Assembly: GCA_012934845.2 (NCBI GenBank)
Contig: WNNJ02003650.1
Span: forward strand, 1 to 64,000
Length of the DNA stretch: 64,000 nt
Direction: 5' to 3'
DNA from: Pomphorhynchus laevis
Taxonomy: Eukaryota > Acanthocephala > Palaeacanthocephala > Echinorhynchida > Pomphorhynchidae
Below the pieces are notes generated by a model. The model did no database searches, had not been told where the DNA came from, and saw only the letters and a list, made by a program, of their open reading frames with translations. A program made the translations under genes and the position numbers. Position 1 is the stretch's first letter; every line of letters begins with the position of its first letter. This document shows, piece by piece, positions 11,184 to 21,931 of the stretch.

Positions 11184-11214
11184 AAAAACAGGCGGGGTAA
11201 CGCCGCCTGTTTTT
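11184..11214. repeat. Perfect 12-bp inverted repeat resembling a terminator
   Basis: AAAAACAGGCGG at 11184-11195, a 7-base loop, and the exact reverse complement at 11203-11214, continuing into further T residues. In shape it is a GC-rich hairpin with a U tract. In a eukaryotic retroelement setting this is unlikely to be a rho-independent terminator, but the stem is perfect and located just after the F fragment. Confidence 0.75.
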
Positions 11215-11269
11215 TGGAGACTGCGAAGACAGGACATTGATCATCTTCTGAGCTTGATTGAAAACTATG

Positions 11270-11775
11270 TATAGAATTTTATAATTTTTACCAAGTTAAA
11301 GTTCAAAATTGAAATTGAAAATGTAAGTCAATTTTTATGAACTGACTAAATAAATCAATTTAATTCTGCTAACTGAGTCTACGCATTTTATACAATTATA
11401 AAACAAAAATAAAATAATAAATAAATTTTTATATATTATAAAAAAAAATTCCTCTGCTGAAATTTAATTATTTAGTATCCTATTCGATTATCCAAAAACT
11501 ATTCTATTTATTATACATCCATAAAAATTTCCCGCTAATGATTTTAAATTTATTTTTAATATTATTGTGTTGATTTAAATATTTTACTATTTTCTGCTGA
11601 TGTTATTTCTATAGTAACCTAGTTTAAAATATGTATCTATTAAATTATTTAAATGATTTTGAAGAAAGCCAATATCATTACATATTGTTGCAATTCTTAA
11701 AATTTCATTATTTAATGTATTATATTTTATATTATATGCTATGCATGAATGCTCATGCAAAAATATGTTTAAAAT
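11270..11775. repeat. AT-rich repeat H, copy 1
   Basis: Several blocks recur at 14625-15280: a block around 11285-11345 (matches 14950-15040), GCTAACTGA(G/A)TCTACG near 11368 (matches 14857), a block at 11460-11572 ending in GCTAATGATTTTAAATTT (matches 15180-15270), and a 42-base block at 11729-11770 containing TGCATG-N6-CATGCA (matches 14627-14668). The block order differs between the copies. No coding potential is seen. Confidence 0.65.
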
Positions 11776-11904
11776 ATTATATTTATAAATAAATAAAAAA
11801 AATTTTTTTAAATATATTAAAAAAAATTATAAAATTATTATTTTTAAAGTGGCAAATGCGTGCCAGCGCACGCTTACATGACCACAGCAAAACAAAAATG
11901 TAAA

Positions 11905-12489
11905 TCATAGGTGGAAAAAGTGTGAACGGAGAAGGTGTTTGAATGCGATAGAGGAGGGAGCGCAGCGGATGTCGAGAAGGAGTTGATTCCAGGCGAGTAA
12001 GGCAGCGGCGAGGAACGATCGGAGACCGTAGTTGCTGGAGTAATTGGGAACGTGGAGTAAGAGGGTATGAAGAGAACGCAGCGATAACGAGGTGGGGCGA
12101 GTGTCGTCTACGAAAGGAAGTTTGATGAACGATGGCGAGCCGACAGCGATGAGACGAAAGGTAACGAGAAGGCGGAGTTTGATGCGGACGTGGATGGTGG
12201 GCCAGGAGAGTCGGGCAAAATATGTGGATGTGTGGTCGAAGTGACGATGACGAAAGAGCACTCGAACGGCGGTGTTGATTATTCGTTGTAGGGGTAAGAT
12301 GATGGATTTTGGAGAATTGGCGAAAAGGCTAAGGCAGTAATCGATTTTAGGGAAAAGAAGCGATAATAGAAGAGACATACAAGAACGGAAGTCGATAAGA
12401 GGGCGGATAAGGCGGATGTCACGGAGAATTAAGTTAGACGAGCGGACCTTGTCACGGTCGAAGGATTTAAGAGAAAGGTAGGTGATCAT
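11905..12489 (-). pseudogene. Family B ORF2 C-terminal region (B-2)
   Basis: Frame of 194 codons covering the post-RT region typical of CR1/L2-group LINEs: LFPKIDYCLSLFANSPKSI, then LPLQRIINTAVRVLFR, SWPTIHVRIKLRLL, a block ending LLHVPNYSSNYGLRSF, and the ending AWNQLLLDIR...FKHLLRSHFFHL. No RNase H motif follows. The natural protein end lies about 30 bases before the 3' hairpin region. Confidence 0.85.
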
Positions 12490-12742
12490 CGAAATGGAAG
12501 CCTAAGAAAGTGAGATTGTGGACTATGGGGATGATCGAAGAGGCAAAATATAAAGTGGGTGGAGATATGTTTGGTTTACGGGGGATCCACATTATCTTGG
12601 ACTTTTCGGGGTTTAGAACGAGATGGAGATTGGAGAGACGTTTGCAGCTAGAAGAAATACAGTTGAAGGCACAATTGCAGATATCCTGTATGCGATGTGC
12701 GGGTGCATGAGCATAGATTAGAATGTCATCGGCGTATTGCAT
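12467..12742 (-). pseudogene. Family B RT catalytic core fragment (B-2)
   Basis: Begins MQYADDILIYAHAPAHR, the catalytic YADD followed by the family-specific IYAHAP, then LHLVLNPEKSKIMW (motif D, with the conserved lysines) and FLGFHFDD (thumb entry). The motif B block just upstream (CGVPQGSVLGPLLF in sister copies) is disrupted here by an extra base near 12838 in an A/T run. The catalytic residues themselves are intact. Confidence 0.85.
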
Positions 12743-13357
12743 GACCTTAAAGGAGTAAGGTTTGATAAACGGAGATAGATCGCCAATCAGAAGAGAGAAA
12801 AGCAGGGGACCTAAGACTGAACCTTGTGGGACCCCGCAAAAAAATAGGGGTGTGAGGGGATGATGATGAATTAGAACAGACGCGAAAGGAACGGTCGGAT
12901 AGATATGATGCGACCATGCTACAGAGGAGGAAGAAAAGCCGTAATCATAATGAAGGCGAGAAAGGAGAACGGAGTGGTCGACAATGTCGAATGCGGAGGA
13001 GAGGTCGAGGGAGATGAGAACACTATATAGAACCTTGTCTCGAGAAATGAGTAAGTCGTTGTAAACTTTTATGCATAAGATTTCTGTCGAGTGATTAGAG
13101 CGGAAAGCGGATTTGAAAGGAGGGTACAGATTGGATGAGGAGAGATAAGCGTTGATTTGTATTAAGATGAGGCGTTCTAAGAGCTTAGAAAGAGTAGGGA
13201 GTAGTGAAATGGGGCGATAGCTAGAAATAAGGAAGGTATCGAGCGATTGTTTCTTAAGGAGGGGACGAATGATTGCGGATTTTCAGTGTGAAGGGAATAT
13301 ACGACTGCGAATGGACGAGTTAAACAAGGTTGTGAGAAATGGGGATATCGATGAGCA

Positions 13358-14398
13358 TTAGATTTTAATATGTGAGTAGGCAGGGGATCGGCAGTTGAGG
13401 TTTTGTTGGGCAAGGACATGAGAACAGATGAGACTTCGAAAGGTGAGACAGGGAGAAGATGAAAGTTCTGGAAGGATGAGATTAGACTGGACAGAGTGCG
13501 ATAGGATAAAGACCGGGGTGTGAGAGAGCAGAGTGGATACTTTAGTTTGTAGAAATGACGAATATTCATTGGCATTGATGTTGCACGGCGAAGAGGAGCG
13601 AGCAAGGATTGAGTTAAAAGTATGCCAGAGAGTCTTAGAGTTGAATGAAGTGATGATTTTATGCTGCCAGAAGGAGTTGCATTTGGTACGTAGTAGGTTG
13701 AGATGAGACCGACGAAGAGCAAGATAGGAATCACGGAAATACGAATTGATCGAGCGGAAATCACGTCTGAGAGAGCGGTGATAGACTCGAAAAGCATGGC
13801 AGAGTCGACGCTTTGAGAGTAGGCATTGGATGTCAAAGCATGGGGCACGGTTCAAGCGACGGTGTGGGTGAGACTTGAAGGGCAAGAGAAGATCGAGCGT
13901 GAATGTGAGTTCAGAATCGAAAAGAAAGGTGAGATCGTGAGGAGATGAATATGTTATTGTGGTATACAATAGAAACGATTTGAGTAAGACAGAAAGGAGA
14001 AGGGATAGGTCAAAATTTATCGAAGGGCGACGTAGGATTGACGGTGTATGAGAAGGGGTGTGGTTGTGAGTGTGATCAAGGGTGACGAGAAAGTGATTTG
14101 ATAGACCAGGATCAGAGATGGACAGTGAGGTGTATGCAGCTAAATGATCAGGGACGGCGATGATGTTGAGTGCCTTACCAAGGATATGTGTGGGGACAGT
14201 GGAGATTAGTTTGTAATTGTAGTTGGATAGAATGTTGATGAACCGGATAGAATCTGTGGAAGAGGGGCGGTTTAGGCGGATGTTGAAGTCGCCTAGAATG
14301 AGTGAAGGGATTGATGTCAAAGAACAATGAGAAAGGAGTTCAGCGAGTTTGGAAAAAAAATAAGGATGTAGGAGATGATGAACCAGGACGGTATACAA
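13358..14398 (-). pseudogene. Family B endonuclease and linker (B-2)
   Basis: Frame of 346 codons. The APE-type endonuclease motifs are LGDFNIRLNRP (about residues 35-45), HILGKALNIIAVPDH and SDPGLSNHFLVTLDH; the catalytic SDH has become SNH. After that come a linker rich in Ser, His and Arg, and the block FDIQCLLSKRRLCHAFR seen in all B copies. The endonuclease N-terminal part lies beyond 14400 and is cut. The frame runs on to 13358, while an overlapping frame (13177-13848) picks up the RT entry after a one-base deletion. The endonuclease would nick target DNA to prime reverse transcription. Confidence 0.85.
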
Positions 14399-14625
14399 TG
14401 GCGAAATCTAGAGTGATCGGGATAGAAGAACGACAAGTGAGCAATTCAAAAGAGTAATGTGTGAAAGGGGGATTGATTTTGCCAAGAGACGCGGAGTGAC
14501 GCGCGAATGCGACAATGCCACCATGATTAGAGAATTGAGAAGGGTATAAGCTGAGGGGGCGGGCGGATTTTACTAGGAAGCAACCGACAGAGAGCAGACG
14601 GCAAATGGAAAGGTCGTCGGACCTT

Positions 14626-15290
14626 TATATTATATGGTATGCATGAATGCGCATGCAAACATATTTTCGTTTATCGAAACATATTTCGATCAACAGCTAA
14701 AATAATTGGCCGGCTTGCATCAGCCATAGGAATAGTCATTTCATAGACTTTAAAAGATCCTATATAATGTGTATATTATAGACTATATATATACTATTAT
14801 ATATAACATTCTGGCAGCATACATTTGCATCTTCATGTAAACCAAAAGATCAGATCAGCTAACTGAATCTACGTATTTTATAAATTAAAAACACGCTATA
14901 TAACATCCAAATAATTAAATAATTATAAATTACAAATAATTGTTATAAGATTATATATAATTTATATCAAGTTAAAAGAGAAAATTGAAATTTTAAATAA
15001 AATTAATTTTTATGAATTGACTAATAAATAACAAACGTTGTATCAGCATAAGACTTAGAGGTCATCAGGAGGAACTGCTATGCTATCAGGTTTCGGCCCC
15101 TACATGCTAATAGATACATGGACAATAGATATAATATTAGTACATGCTAATAGAGTCTTTACTCTTATGAAATTTAATTATCTAGTATTATATTCTAATA
15201 CAAAGTATATTATTTATTATTCGTCAAAAAATATTATCCGCTAATGATTTTAAATTTATTTTTAATATTGTGTTTTTAATAATATTGTGT
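14626..15290. repeat. AT-rich repeat H, copy 2
   Basis: Shares at least four blocks with 11270-11775, including the TGCATG-N6-CATGCA palindromic block directly at the 5' boundary of B-2. The paired 42-base blocks at 11729-11770 and 14627-14668 could be read as a long, partly decayed target-site duplication of B-2, or as parts of the older repeat into which B-2 inserted. Confidence 0.6.
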
Positions 15291-16530
15291 GTTTTGAGAG
15301 CATGTTAAAAATCTGTCTACGAATAATTGAAGATCATGTTGGAAGAGTGAATTTATGATGAACAAAAGCTGTAAGAGATATGATGTAGTCAAGATTAATC
15401 GTCTCTTTGTCAGGATTAAATGATATATGAAATAAAGCAAATTAAATTTAACAATAATTATAATCAACGACATAAATTATTATAATTATTAAGTTTTCGC
15501 TCACAGCGAAGGCCTATCGAAAATATTGAGAAGAAATATGTGAAATATTCCACATTATCTTCGTAATAGTATATCCGCGATATTAGACAAAAAGCAATTC
15601 GAGATGCAGATAATGATCATTCTAATCGAGTCCGTCATTCCGTATATATTCAAGCAGACTTATCAAGTAAAGACAGTTGACAAAAGTTTAATCTAAGTGA
15701 ACAACATCAAACAGCTCAAGCAAGATATCCTTCAAAGTGATATGCAAATCGTAGTGTAGATTACCCACACTCATTACAAGCGATTTTAACGTTTCATTGG
15801 CATATGAATATCCAACCCATTAAATATATTTCTGAGTTTCTGTGATATGTCTGACTTGGGCTACGATATTTTCCTACAAGTCGGCACACGTATCACATAA
15901 TTCTCTAATACATAACATTTTTCACATTTTTCATAACATATTTCTTATTTTAAGAAATAAAAATATTTGTTAAATATTTTTTATTTATCTATATCTTTAG
16001 ATTTGTGTTTCATGTGCTCATCAATTAGAAAACATAAACCTCTTATTGTAAAGAATATGTTGGCTTCTGTACCCTAAGAATCACAAAAACAAGATAACCA
16101 ATTATAATTGTATTTTTAATATTATATAATATGATATAATATTATATTTTATAATAAACTTAAGAGTTTATTAGCACGATTAAAACCATAAAATTAAGAG
16201 TTTATTAGAACGATCAAATTTTTTCTAAATGTAAACTTACATGAATAATCGTATCTGCGATGAGAACTTTCTTCGGTTTTACTAATCCTGTAGTGCCTAA
16301 AGATGATTTACAAAATATGTATTACAATCTACATAATAAACTATTTGGTCACATACTTCTTTGGTACCTGCCATTGAACATCTTTGAACCTTTCTTCGAA
16401 TTTATCAGATCTAGTTATTTGCTCGCTAAAATTAATACTGCTGATTCGATTATCCGAACTTCCAGGTTTTGCAAGTCTAGACTCTGGTATATATATTCCT
16501 CCTTTTTTCGGTGACGGTGGTTCTAGTCTG
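15291..16530. other. AT-rich spacer, no clear gene
   Basis: Mostly AT-rich and without recognisable coding features. Two overlapping open frames around 16260-16535 (84 codons plus, 64 codons minus) show no family match that I can identify. Confidence 0.5.
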
Positions 16531-17290
16531 TACATGATAAGGTTACACCGTATTCATCAGAAGATTTTTATCTGCAATCACTTCATAATAATAAGGGATT
16601 TTTGTAATAATATAGTATATTATTTCACACAATCACCTTTGGATGATTGCGTGAAATTGCAAATAGATTTCAATGCCGTTAAAAATTGGTCTCTTAAAAA
16701 TGATTTATTAATTAATTCATCTAAATGTGCCTATATGCGAATAAAAGGTTCCCAAAATTATATTGCATCTATACTAATTGGCTGATTTAGTTTGTCACGG
16801 CACTAATGTAGATATTATCTTCTTTGACTTTTCTAATGCATTTAATTTGGTGCGGTATGACTATCTTATCATCAAAATGATAAATTTGGCAATTGATTCG
16901 AATGCAGTTTGCTGGATATAAAAATTTATAACTTAAAAGCCGGATCAGGTTCATGTAAACATTGTGTTCGGAATGGCATAACACATATATGGGCTAGCAG
17001 AAATGATCTGTGCTAGAACCTTTACTAATTTTTATCTTCATCAATGATCTTATGGCCTATTGAGTTCTGATTCATCGCTTTATACAAACGATCTCAAAAT
17101 ATGAAGAGGAATAGAATCTTTAGATAATTGCATGAAATTGCAAGTGGATATCAATGTCATTGAAAATTGGGCTATTAAAAGTTATTTATAAATTAATTCA
17201 TCTAAATGTGCCTATATGCTAATAAAAGGTTCACACCATTCTATTGCATCAACATATTTCCTTTGATTAACACATATTAAACAAGTAAAT
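16530..17290 (+). mobile_element. CR1-like LINE fragments, two partial copies in tandem
   Basis: Two homologous post-YxDD segments lie in direct order. The first, at 16621-16785, reads SPLDDCVKLQIDFNAVKNW and later SSKCAYMRIKGS. The second, at 17110-17270, reads SLDNCMKLQVDINVIENWA and SSKCAYMLIKGS. Between them, 16800-16910 reads VDIIFFDFSNAFNLV, which is RT motif A, followed by FINDLM near 17040 and a YTNDLKI version of the catalytic YADDLKI at about 17080. So an RT 3' piece is followed by a second, longer RT piece of the same family. The words resemble family C (FADDLKIW, LTGIMINITKCVHLRF). Confidence 0.7.
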
Positions 17291-17614
17291 CACTTAAAAG
17301 ATATGGACATGTAGGTTTCCAATGATTTGTCGTTTCAACGACACTATAATGTATGCGTTAAGGCACAACGAATGGCCAAGACTCATTCTCCGTACATCTG
17401 ATTACCTGAATCCACAATAATTTGGAACTCTGGCTCAAGCGTTTATTTTGGATAATTGGCTATATGGATCTCAGGTTACTTATCCGAAGACTATGCATAA
17501 AGATCTCCATATGGAGAGTATATTACGGCGTGGAACTAAGTTTGTTCGAGAGGCATGAAACTTTCCATACAATGTCGGGTTGGAAATGCTTAACATTAAG
17601 ATCGTGAGCTTCAC

Positions 17615-17915
17615 TTTAACCTTCCTTTCTTAGACGACACTCGCCCCACCTTGCTATCCCTGCGTTCTTGTCATACCATCTTACTCCACGTTCCCAATTA
17701 CTCCAACAACTACGGTATCCGATCCTTCATCGTCGCCTCCTCACTCACCTGGAATCAACTCCCTCTCGACGTTCGCCGCGCTCCCTCCTTTATCACATTC
17801 AAACACCCCTTCCGTTCACACCTTCTCGACACATGATTTACGTTTTTGTTTTGTTGTGGTCATGCAAGCGTGCGCTGGCACGCATTTGCCACGTTGAATA
17901 AATCTTTTTTCACTA
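17615..17915 (+). mobile_element. LINE family B, copy B-3 (3' end only)
   Basis: Short 5'-truncated copy holding the last part of ORF2 (LLHVPNYSNNYGIRSF, SLTWNQLPLDVRRAPSF, ending HLLDT before TGA at about 17834) and the complete 3' tail with a perfect terminal hairpin at 17868-17883 followed by an A/T-rich end. Typical dead-on-arrival insertion. Confidence 0.9.
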
Positions 17916-18321
17916 GGGATTTTCATGATTTAGGCCTATTGTGGAAAGTTTTGTATAACCCTAGACAGTGTATTGCATGGGTGTTCACTATATCTGCGTG
18001 GAACACGAATTATTCGTTCAAAGACAATGCAATTCAATCGGCGAATCATCAACAGGTAAAATTTGTTAAATGGGAAGATTGTTGAGGGCAGTGTGTTAAA
18101 ACCAAAATTCTTGGTCATAACAACGTGGTTATAGTTTCAAAAAAGTTTTGTAATAGTTTAAAAAATTCTTCGATATAACTACTTACATTCCAGATTTTTC
18201 CTGACAGTTCCAGATTTTTCATGTCAGTTAGATTTTTCCTGTAAGTTCCGCTTACTATGGTCGCGGATTGAGCTTGATGTCTAGATTAAAGATCATGTCT
18301 AGAAAAGCTCGATCTTTAATA

Positions 18322-18388
18322 TCCGTTGCTGATCATGTTGCTGATCATGTTGCTGATCATGTTGCTGATCACGTTGCTGATCATATTC
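18322..18388 (+). repeat. Five-copy 12-bp tandem repeat GTTGCTGATCAT
   Basis: Five consecutive units of GTTGCTGATCA(T/C), reading VADH repeated in the frame that runs 18268-18495. A single C/T difference in one unit shows recent expansion. It lies just upstream of the Bd copy, probably in its ORF1 or 5' region. Confidence 0.92.
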
Positions 18389-18880
18389 CACATCGGAATG
18401 CGAGAATCGTTACACAAGTTTGGAAGTTGGATGTGATTGTAAAAAAGGCGAGTCATAATTATCAATCCGTCAAATCGGCGGAAATTTTCACGTAGTACAC
18501 ACGAGGCCAAAAATCCGATAGCGTCCAGTCTCTTCCCTGTCTTCTTTGCTATTCAATCTCACTCCTAGAGATACTTTTTGTCTTAGCCTTTCAACATTCA
18601 CTGCATTCTTCATAAAGCTTATCTGATCCTTGATATCTTCGATCAATTATCTATCGATATTTTTTGCATTACCGAATCTTGGCACATTGACTCTGACAAT
18701 CTTGCTATTCGTCGTCTATGTCGCTCTGATTGTTCTCTAGCTGAATCAGCTCGTCCAATTGACTCTCAGACATCTACTGCTTCTAACCGTGGCGGTATTG
18801 TTGCCATTACTCTTCACATTACGTCTCCACTTAAAATTAATGCTAGCATCCGTTACACTTCGTCCGAACTAACTTTCACT

Positions 18881-19466
18881 ATGGAACTTGTGATTGTATA
18901 TCGTCCATGCTCAGCCGCCCCCTCACGTATGTTCTTTAACGACCTTGCAGATCTTCTTTCTCACTGTTCATTGTCTTATACTCCTTCTTTTGTTCTCGGT
19001 GACTTTAATATTCGTCTTGATCGTCTAGCTGACTCTGACTATATCACTCTAACTAATGTTTTTTTCTGATTTTAGCTATAAATTACTTTCAACAAGCCCC
19101 ACTCATATACTCGGCGGTGCTTTCGACATTATTGCTGTTCCCAGTTGCTTCAACGACTATATCTCTTTGTCAATTACTGATCCTCGTTTATCCGATCATT
19201 TCCTTGGCACTCTTACTATTACTCGTCCCCATTCCGGTCCTCCTTCTCCGTCTCCAGTATTAAGTACTCCAAGTCGACCTTGGAAACTTCTCGATATCCG
19301 TATTCTATGCAAAGTCTTACTCAATTCTTCACTGTTTTCGCTTCCATTGAGCTATATTTCTCACAATGATCTTTGCATTCTGTTTAATTCTGAAGTTACG
19401 TCGATCCTCAATCACCTACTGCCTATTCGACACAGATGTTTTCAGCGCTTGCGTCTTGCTCCCTGA
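18881..19466 (+). pseudogene. Family Bd endonuclease fragment
   Basis: Two overlapping frames (18881-19069 and 19056-19466) together cover the middle and end of an APE endonuclease: VIVYRPCSAAPS, LGDFNIRLDRL, then after a frameshift THILGGAFDIIAVP and SDHFLGTL. The catalytic SDH is intact. The shift is near a T7 run at 19061. After LRLAP the frame stops, whereas family B continues with FDIQ. Confidence 0.83.
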
Positions 19467-20080
19467 TTCGATTTTGACTGTTGTCTTTCTAAGCGTCGAC
19501 TCCATCACTCTTTTCGTGTGTTTTTCGCCGATCCCATATCATTCTTATACGTACTAAGCGTACTCTCTTTTGGCGAAATCAACTCGAGTCATCTTCCAAC
19601 TCTAAATCTCATTAGAAAATCTTAAACTCGATTCTTTCAAGATCATCTCCCCATTGAAACATAAATCCTGATAAATTTTCTTCTTATCTACAATCTAAGC
19701 TATCGAATTTACTTTATCTTCTATCCATATGCCCATTGAATCCTATCTTCTATTTGAATACTTACTCCCAGAGCTATTCCACCTTCTTCCCGTTTCGTCT
19801 GATAAAATTTCTTCGGATCTTCAGTCATTACCTAATAAAACATCTCCTTCTGACCCAATTCCAGCTCACTTGCTTAAAAATATATGCTCATCTATCTCAC
19901 CCTTCCTAACCACATTGTGCAACTCGTCTATCCGTAGCCGCACATTTCTTGATTGATTTTCCTTCTTGTATGACTCTCATATCTCCTCTCATTTTCTCAA
20001 GACTTGATTACTGTTTTAGTCTATTTTCCGACTCATATAAATCCACACTTCTTCCACTATAACGCATCGTAAACGCAGCC

Positions 20081-20434
20081 GTGCGAATTCTCCTCCGTCT
20101 TCGTCGTTTTGATCAAACATCCCACCATCTTGCTTTTCTCAATTTGCCTATCATTTATTCTCGTGTTCAAATTCGTCTTCTTCTCATTGCTTTCCACTTT
20201 GTAACATTTCATACTTCTTCATTTCTCAACCTTCCTTTTCTCGACAATTCTCGTCCTGTTTACTCTTCTTTGCGTTCCCGTAATTCCCTTCTTTTACATG
20301 TCCTAAATTACTCTATCTCTTTTAGCTTCCGCACATTCCTTGTACCTGCTCCACTCTTGTGGAATCATCTGCCCGTTCATATATGCCAATCAACCTCATT
20401 TTCGTGTTCCTCCAAATTAGAATCCGATCTTTAA
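20081..20434 (+). pseudogene. Family Bd ORF2 C-terminal region
   Basis: Frame of 117 codons corresponding to the family B end from VRVLFRLRRFDHTS onward: RILLRLRRFDQTSHHLAFLN, then PFLDNSRPVYSSLRSRNSLL, FRTFLVPAPLLWNHLPVHI and the ending KLESDL. The stop lies inside a perfect inverted repeat. It retains the CR1/L2-type ending without RNase H. Confidence 0.82.
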
Positions 20435-20445
20435 AAGATCGGATT
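20421..20445. repeat. Perfect 12-bp inverted repeat at the Bd stop codon
   Basis: AATCCGATCTTT at 20421-20432, one A, and its exact reverse complement at 20434-20445. A third related copy of AAATCCGATCAC follows at 20455. The Bd-2 fragment near 25300 contains GTGATCGGATTT, so the motif belongs to the family 3' region. Confidence 0.85.
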
Positions 20446-20590
20446 TGTTAACGCCAAATCCGATCACATTTAAAAATTTAACAAATTTATCTGTATAACT
20501 TTTGCTGTTTTTAGTTAGTGAACTTGTAAGCGTGAGGTTGGCACGCATTTGCCAATTCTCAATGAATTATTATTGTTAAAAACGATTTAA

Positions 20591-20829
20591 AAAAGCTCTT
20601 TTATTATTAATTTACAAGACAACGCCCTAAGGCTGTTCTGTCTGCTAACTAAAACATAAAATAGAATTAAAAAAGTACGGTTAAAATTTTGAAATTGTAG
20701 TCAATCTGTCATGTATGCCATTCGAATCGCTTCTTGGTCGGCATTACGTAACCATTCCAAAAGTCACTTTTTGAATATAGCAATACAGTCTACACCTACT
20801 AAAGTGTCAGGTAAAAAAGTGCTAAAGTG
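20591..20829. other. Spacer, no gene seen
   Basis: No recognisable coding or structural feature. It lies between the Bd-1 tail and a minus-strand LINE fragment. Confidence 0.5.
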
Positions 20830-21087
20830 TTATAAAGGTATTTGGCATTTATCAATTGACATTTGAAACAATTTAGTGAATGCTGAAGCCAGCACGGACC
20901 TTAAAACTCGAATCAGATAGTAATTTATGTCATCAGGATCAGGATATGAATTTATCGATAATCGAGCCAGCTCTGTATAGACAGAAGATTGCGAAACTAC
21001 AAAACGCCTTAACAGGAACGTGTTTTTTCTAATATTGTCACTATGTTTGTTATTGGAGTTCTTTACACCGAGCATGAACGAATCCAC
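20830..21087 (-). pseudogene. LINE linker/RT-start fragment (C-like)
   Basis: The frame ends with SYPDPDDINYYLIRVLRSVLA, then AFTKLFQMSIDKCQIPL. This corresponds to the region just before RT motif 1 in CR1-type elements, as in the 27.6-28.4 kb ORF2: SSPGPDGLHPQILKILSTFIA, then LAYLFQLSLAKSILPL. The conserved GPD is PDPDD here. Only this short segment is preserved. Confidence 0.65.
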
Positions 21088-21284
21088 GAATGCTTTAGAA
21101 ATATCTGATGTGAATCCACAAGCAGTTCATCACACTTTAGAGACGATATAAGAGGTCTTGCACACTTATTTCTGGGAATATATAACCAAAATATCTTTGG
21201 ACTTGAATTAATCGATTTAATTATTTTACATTCGTAGATCATGTGATTAAGAAATATATAACCATTTAATATTTTGATATTAGT

Positions 21285-21365
21285 CGGAAGGTGGTCAGTC
21301 GGAAGGTGGCGTATTGGATCAACTGGAGGGATCAGATCCTTATGGAACTGAGGTCGTGATTATAG
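21285..21365 (+). mobile_element. LINE family A 3' end scrap (A-6)
   Basis: About 75 bases matching the extreme end of family A ORF2, as at 43524-43600 and 53990-54050: CAGTCGGAAGG(T/C)GG followed by GTATTGGATC, and later GGGATCAGATCC. A short piece AGTCGGAAGGTGG is duplicated at the left edge (21282 and 21299). Confidence 0.75.
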
Positions 21366-21931
21366 AGAAGAAGTATGACGTTAGACTGACCATACATTAC
21401 TTCCTGTTTTCTTTCGCATATTTTACTTTTTAAGACATTTTAGCAGTTGTATTTAGTTTTATTTAACAAAATCTTAGAAAAAAGGATTTATTTTAACGTG
21501 GCAAATGCGTGCCAGCGCACGCTTACATGACCACAACAAAACAAGAATGTGAATCAGGTGTCGAGAAGGTGTGAACGGAGGAGGTGTTTGAATGTGATAA
21601 AGGAAGAGGCGCGGCGAACGTCGAGAGGGAGTTGATTCCAGGCGAGTGAGGCGGCGACGAGGAAGGATCGGAGACCGTAGTTGTTGGAGTAATTAGGAAC
21701 GTGGAGTAAGATGGTATGACAGGAACGAAGCGATAGCGAGGTGGGGCGAGTATCGTCTAAGAAAGTAAGGTTGATGAACGATGGGGAGCCGACAGCGATG
21801 AGACGAAAAGGTAACGAGAAGAAGGCGGAGTTTGATGCGGATGTGGATGGTGGGCCAGGAGAGTTGGGCAAAATATGTGGATGTGTGGTCGAAGCGACGG
21901 AGACGAAAGAGCACTCGAACGGCGGTGTTGA

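Larger units (their letters stand above)
11848..14625 (-). mobile_element. LINE family B, copy B-2 (5'-truncated)
   Basis: Minus-strand copy running from within the endonuclease N-terminal part (14625) to the 3' end (11848). The tail keeps the perfect terminal hairpin GCGTGC-CAGC-GCACGC read on the plus strand at 11858-11873. Endonuclease, linker, RT with an intact YADD, and the C-terminal region are all present in up to four frames. It is close to the copies at 21.5-25.0 and 38.8-41.7 kb. It shares a one-base deletion before the RT with the latter. It is flanked by copies of repeat H. Confidence 0.9.
18270..20590 (+). mobile_element. LINE family Bd (diverged sister of B), copy Bd-1
   Basis: Follows the same order as family B: endonuclease N-terminal block near 18590-18760, middle endonuclease at 18880-19470, linker, RT start near 19770-19960, then a large deletion straight to the post-RT region at 20040-20434. 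The sequence is clearly diverged from B (for instance SYTPSFVLGDFNIRLDR against SSIPSLVLGDFNIRLDR), so it is a separate subfamily. Its 3' end differs but keeps the paired core GCGTG...CACGC at about 20536-20552 of the B terminal hairpin. Confidence 0.83.

Noticed and set aside
11184-11214. Rho-independent transcription terminator.
   Set aside because: The shape fits, but everything around is eukaryotic retroelement sequence without bacterial genes, so it is recorded only as a perfect inverted repeat.
16260-16535. Overlapping 84- and 64-codon frames, the minus one rich in charged residues, considered as a host exon.
   Set aside because: No recognisable domain, no convincing splice context, and adjacent to LINE fragments; not supported.
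18322-18388. CRISPR-like array (also considered for 10608-10726).
   Set aside because: Units are directly adjacent without unique spacers; these are simple tandem repeats.
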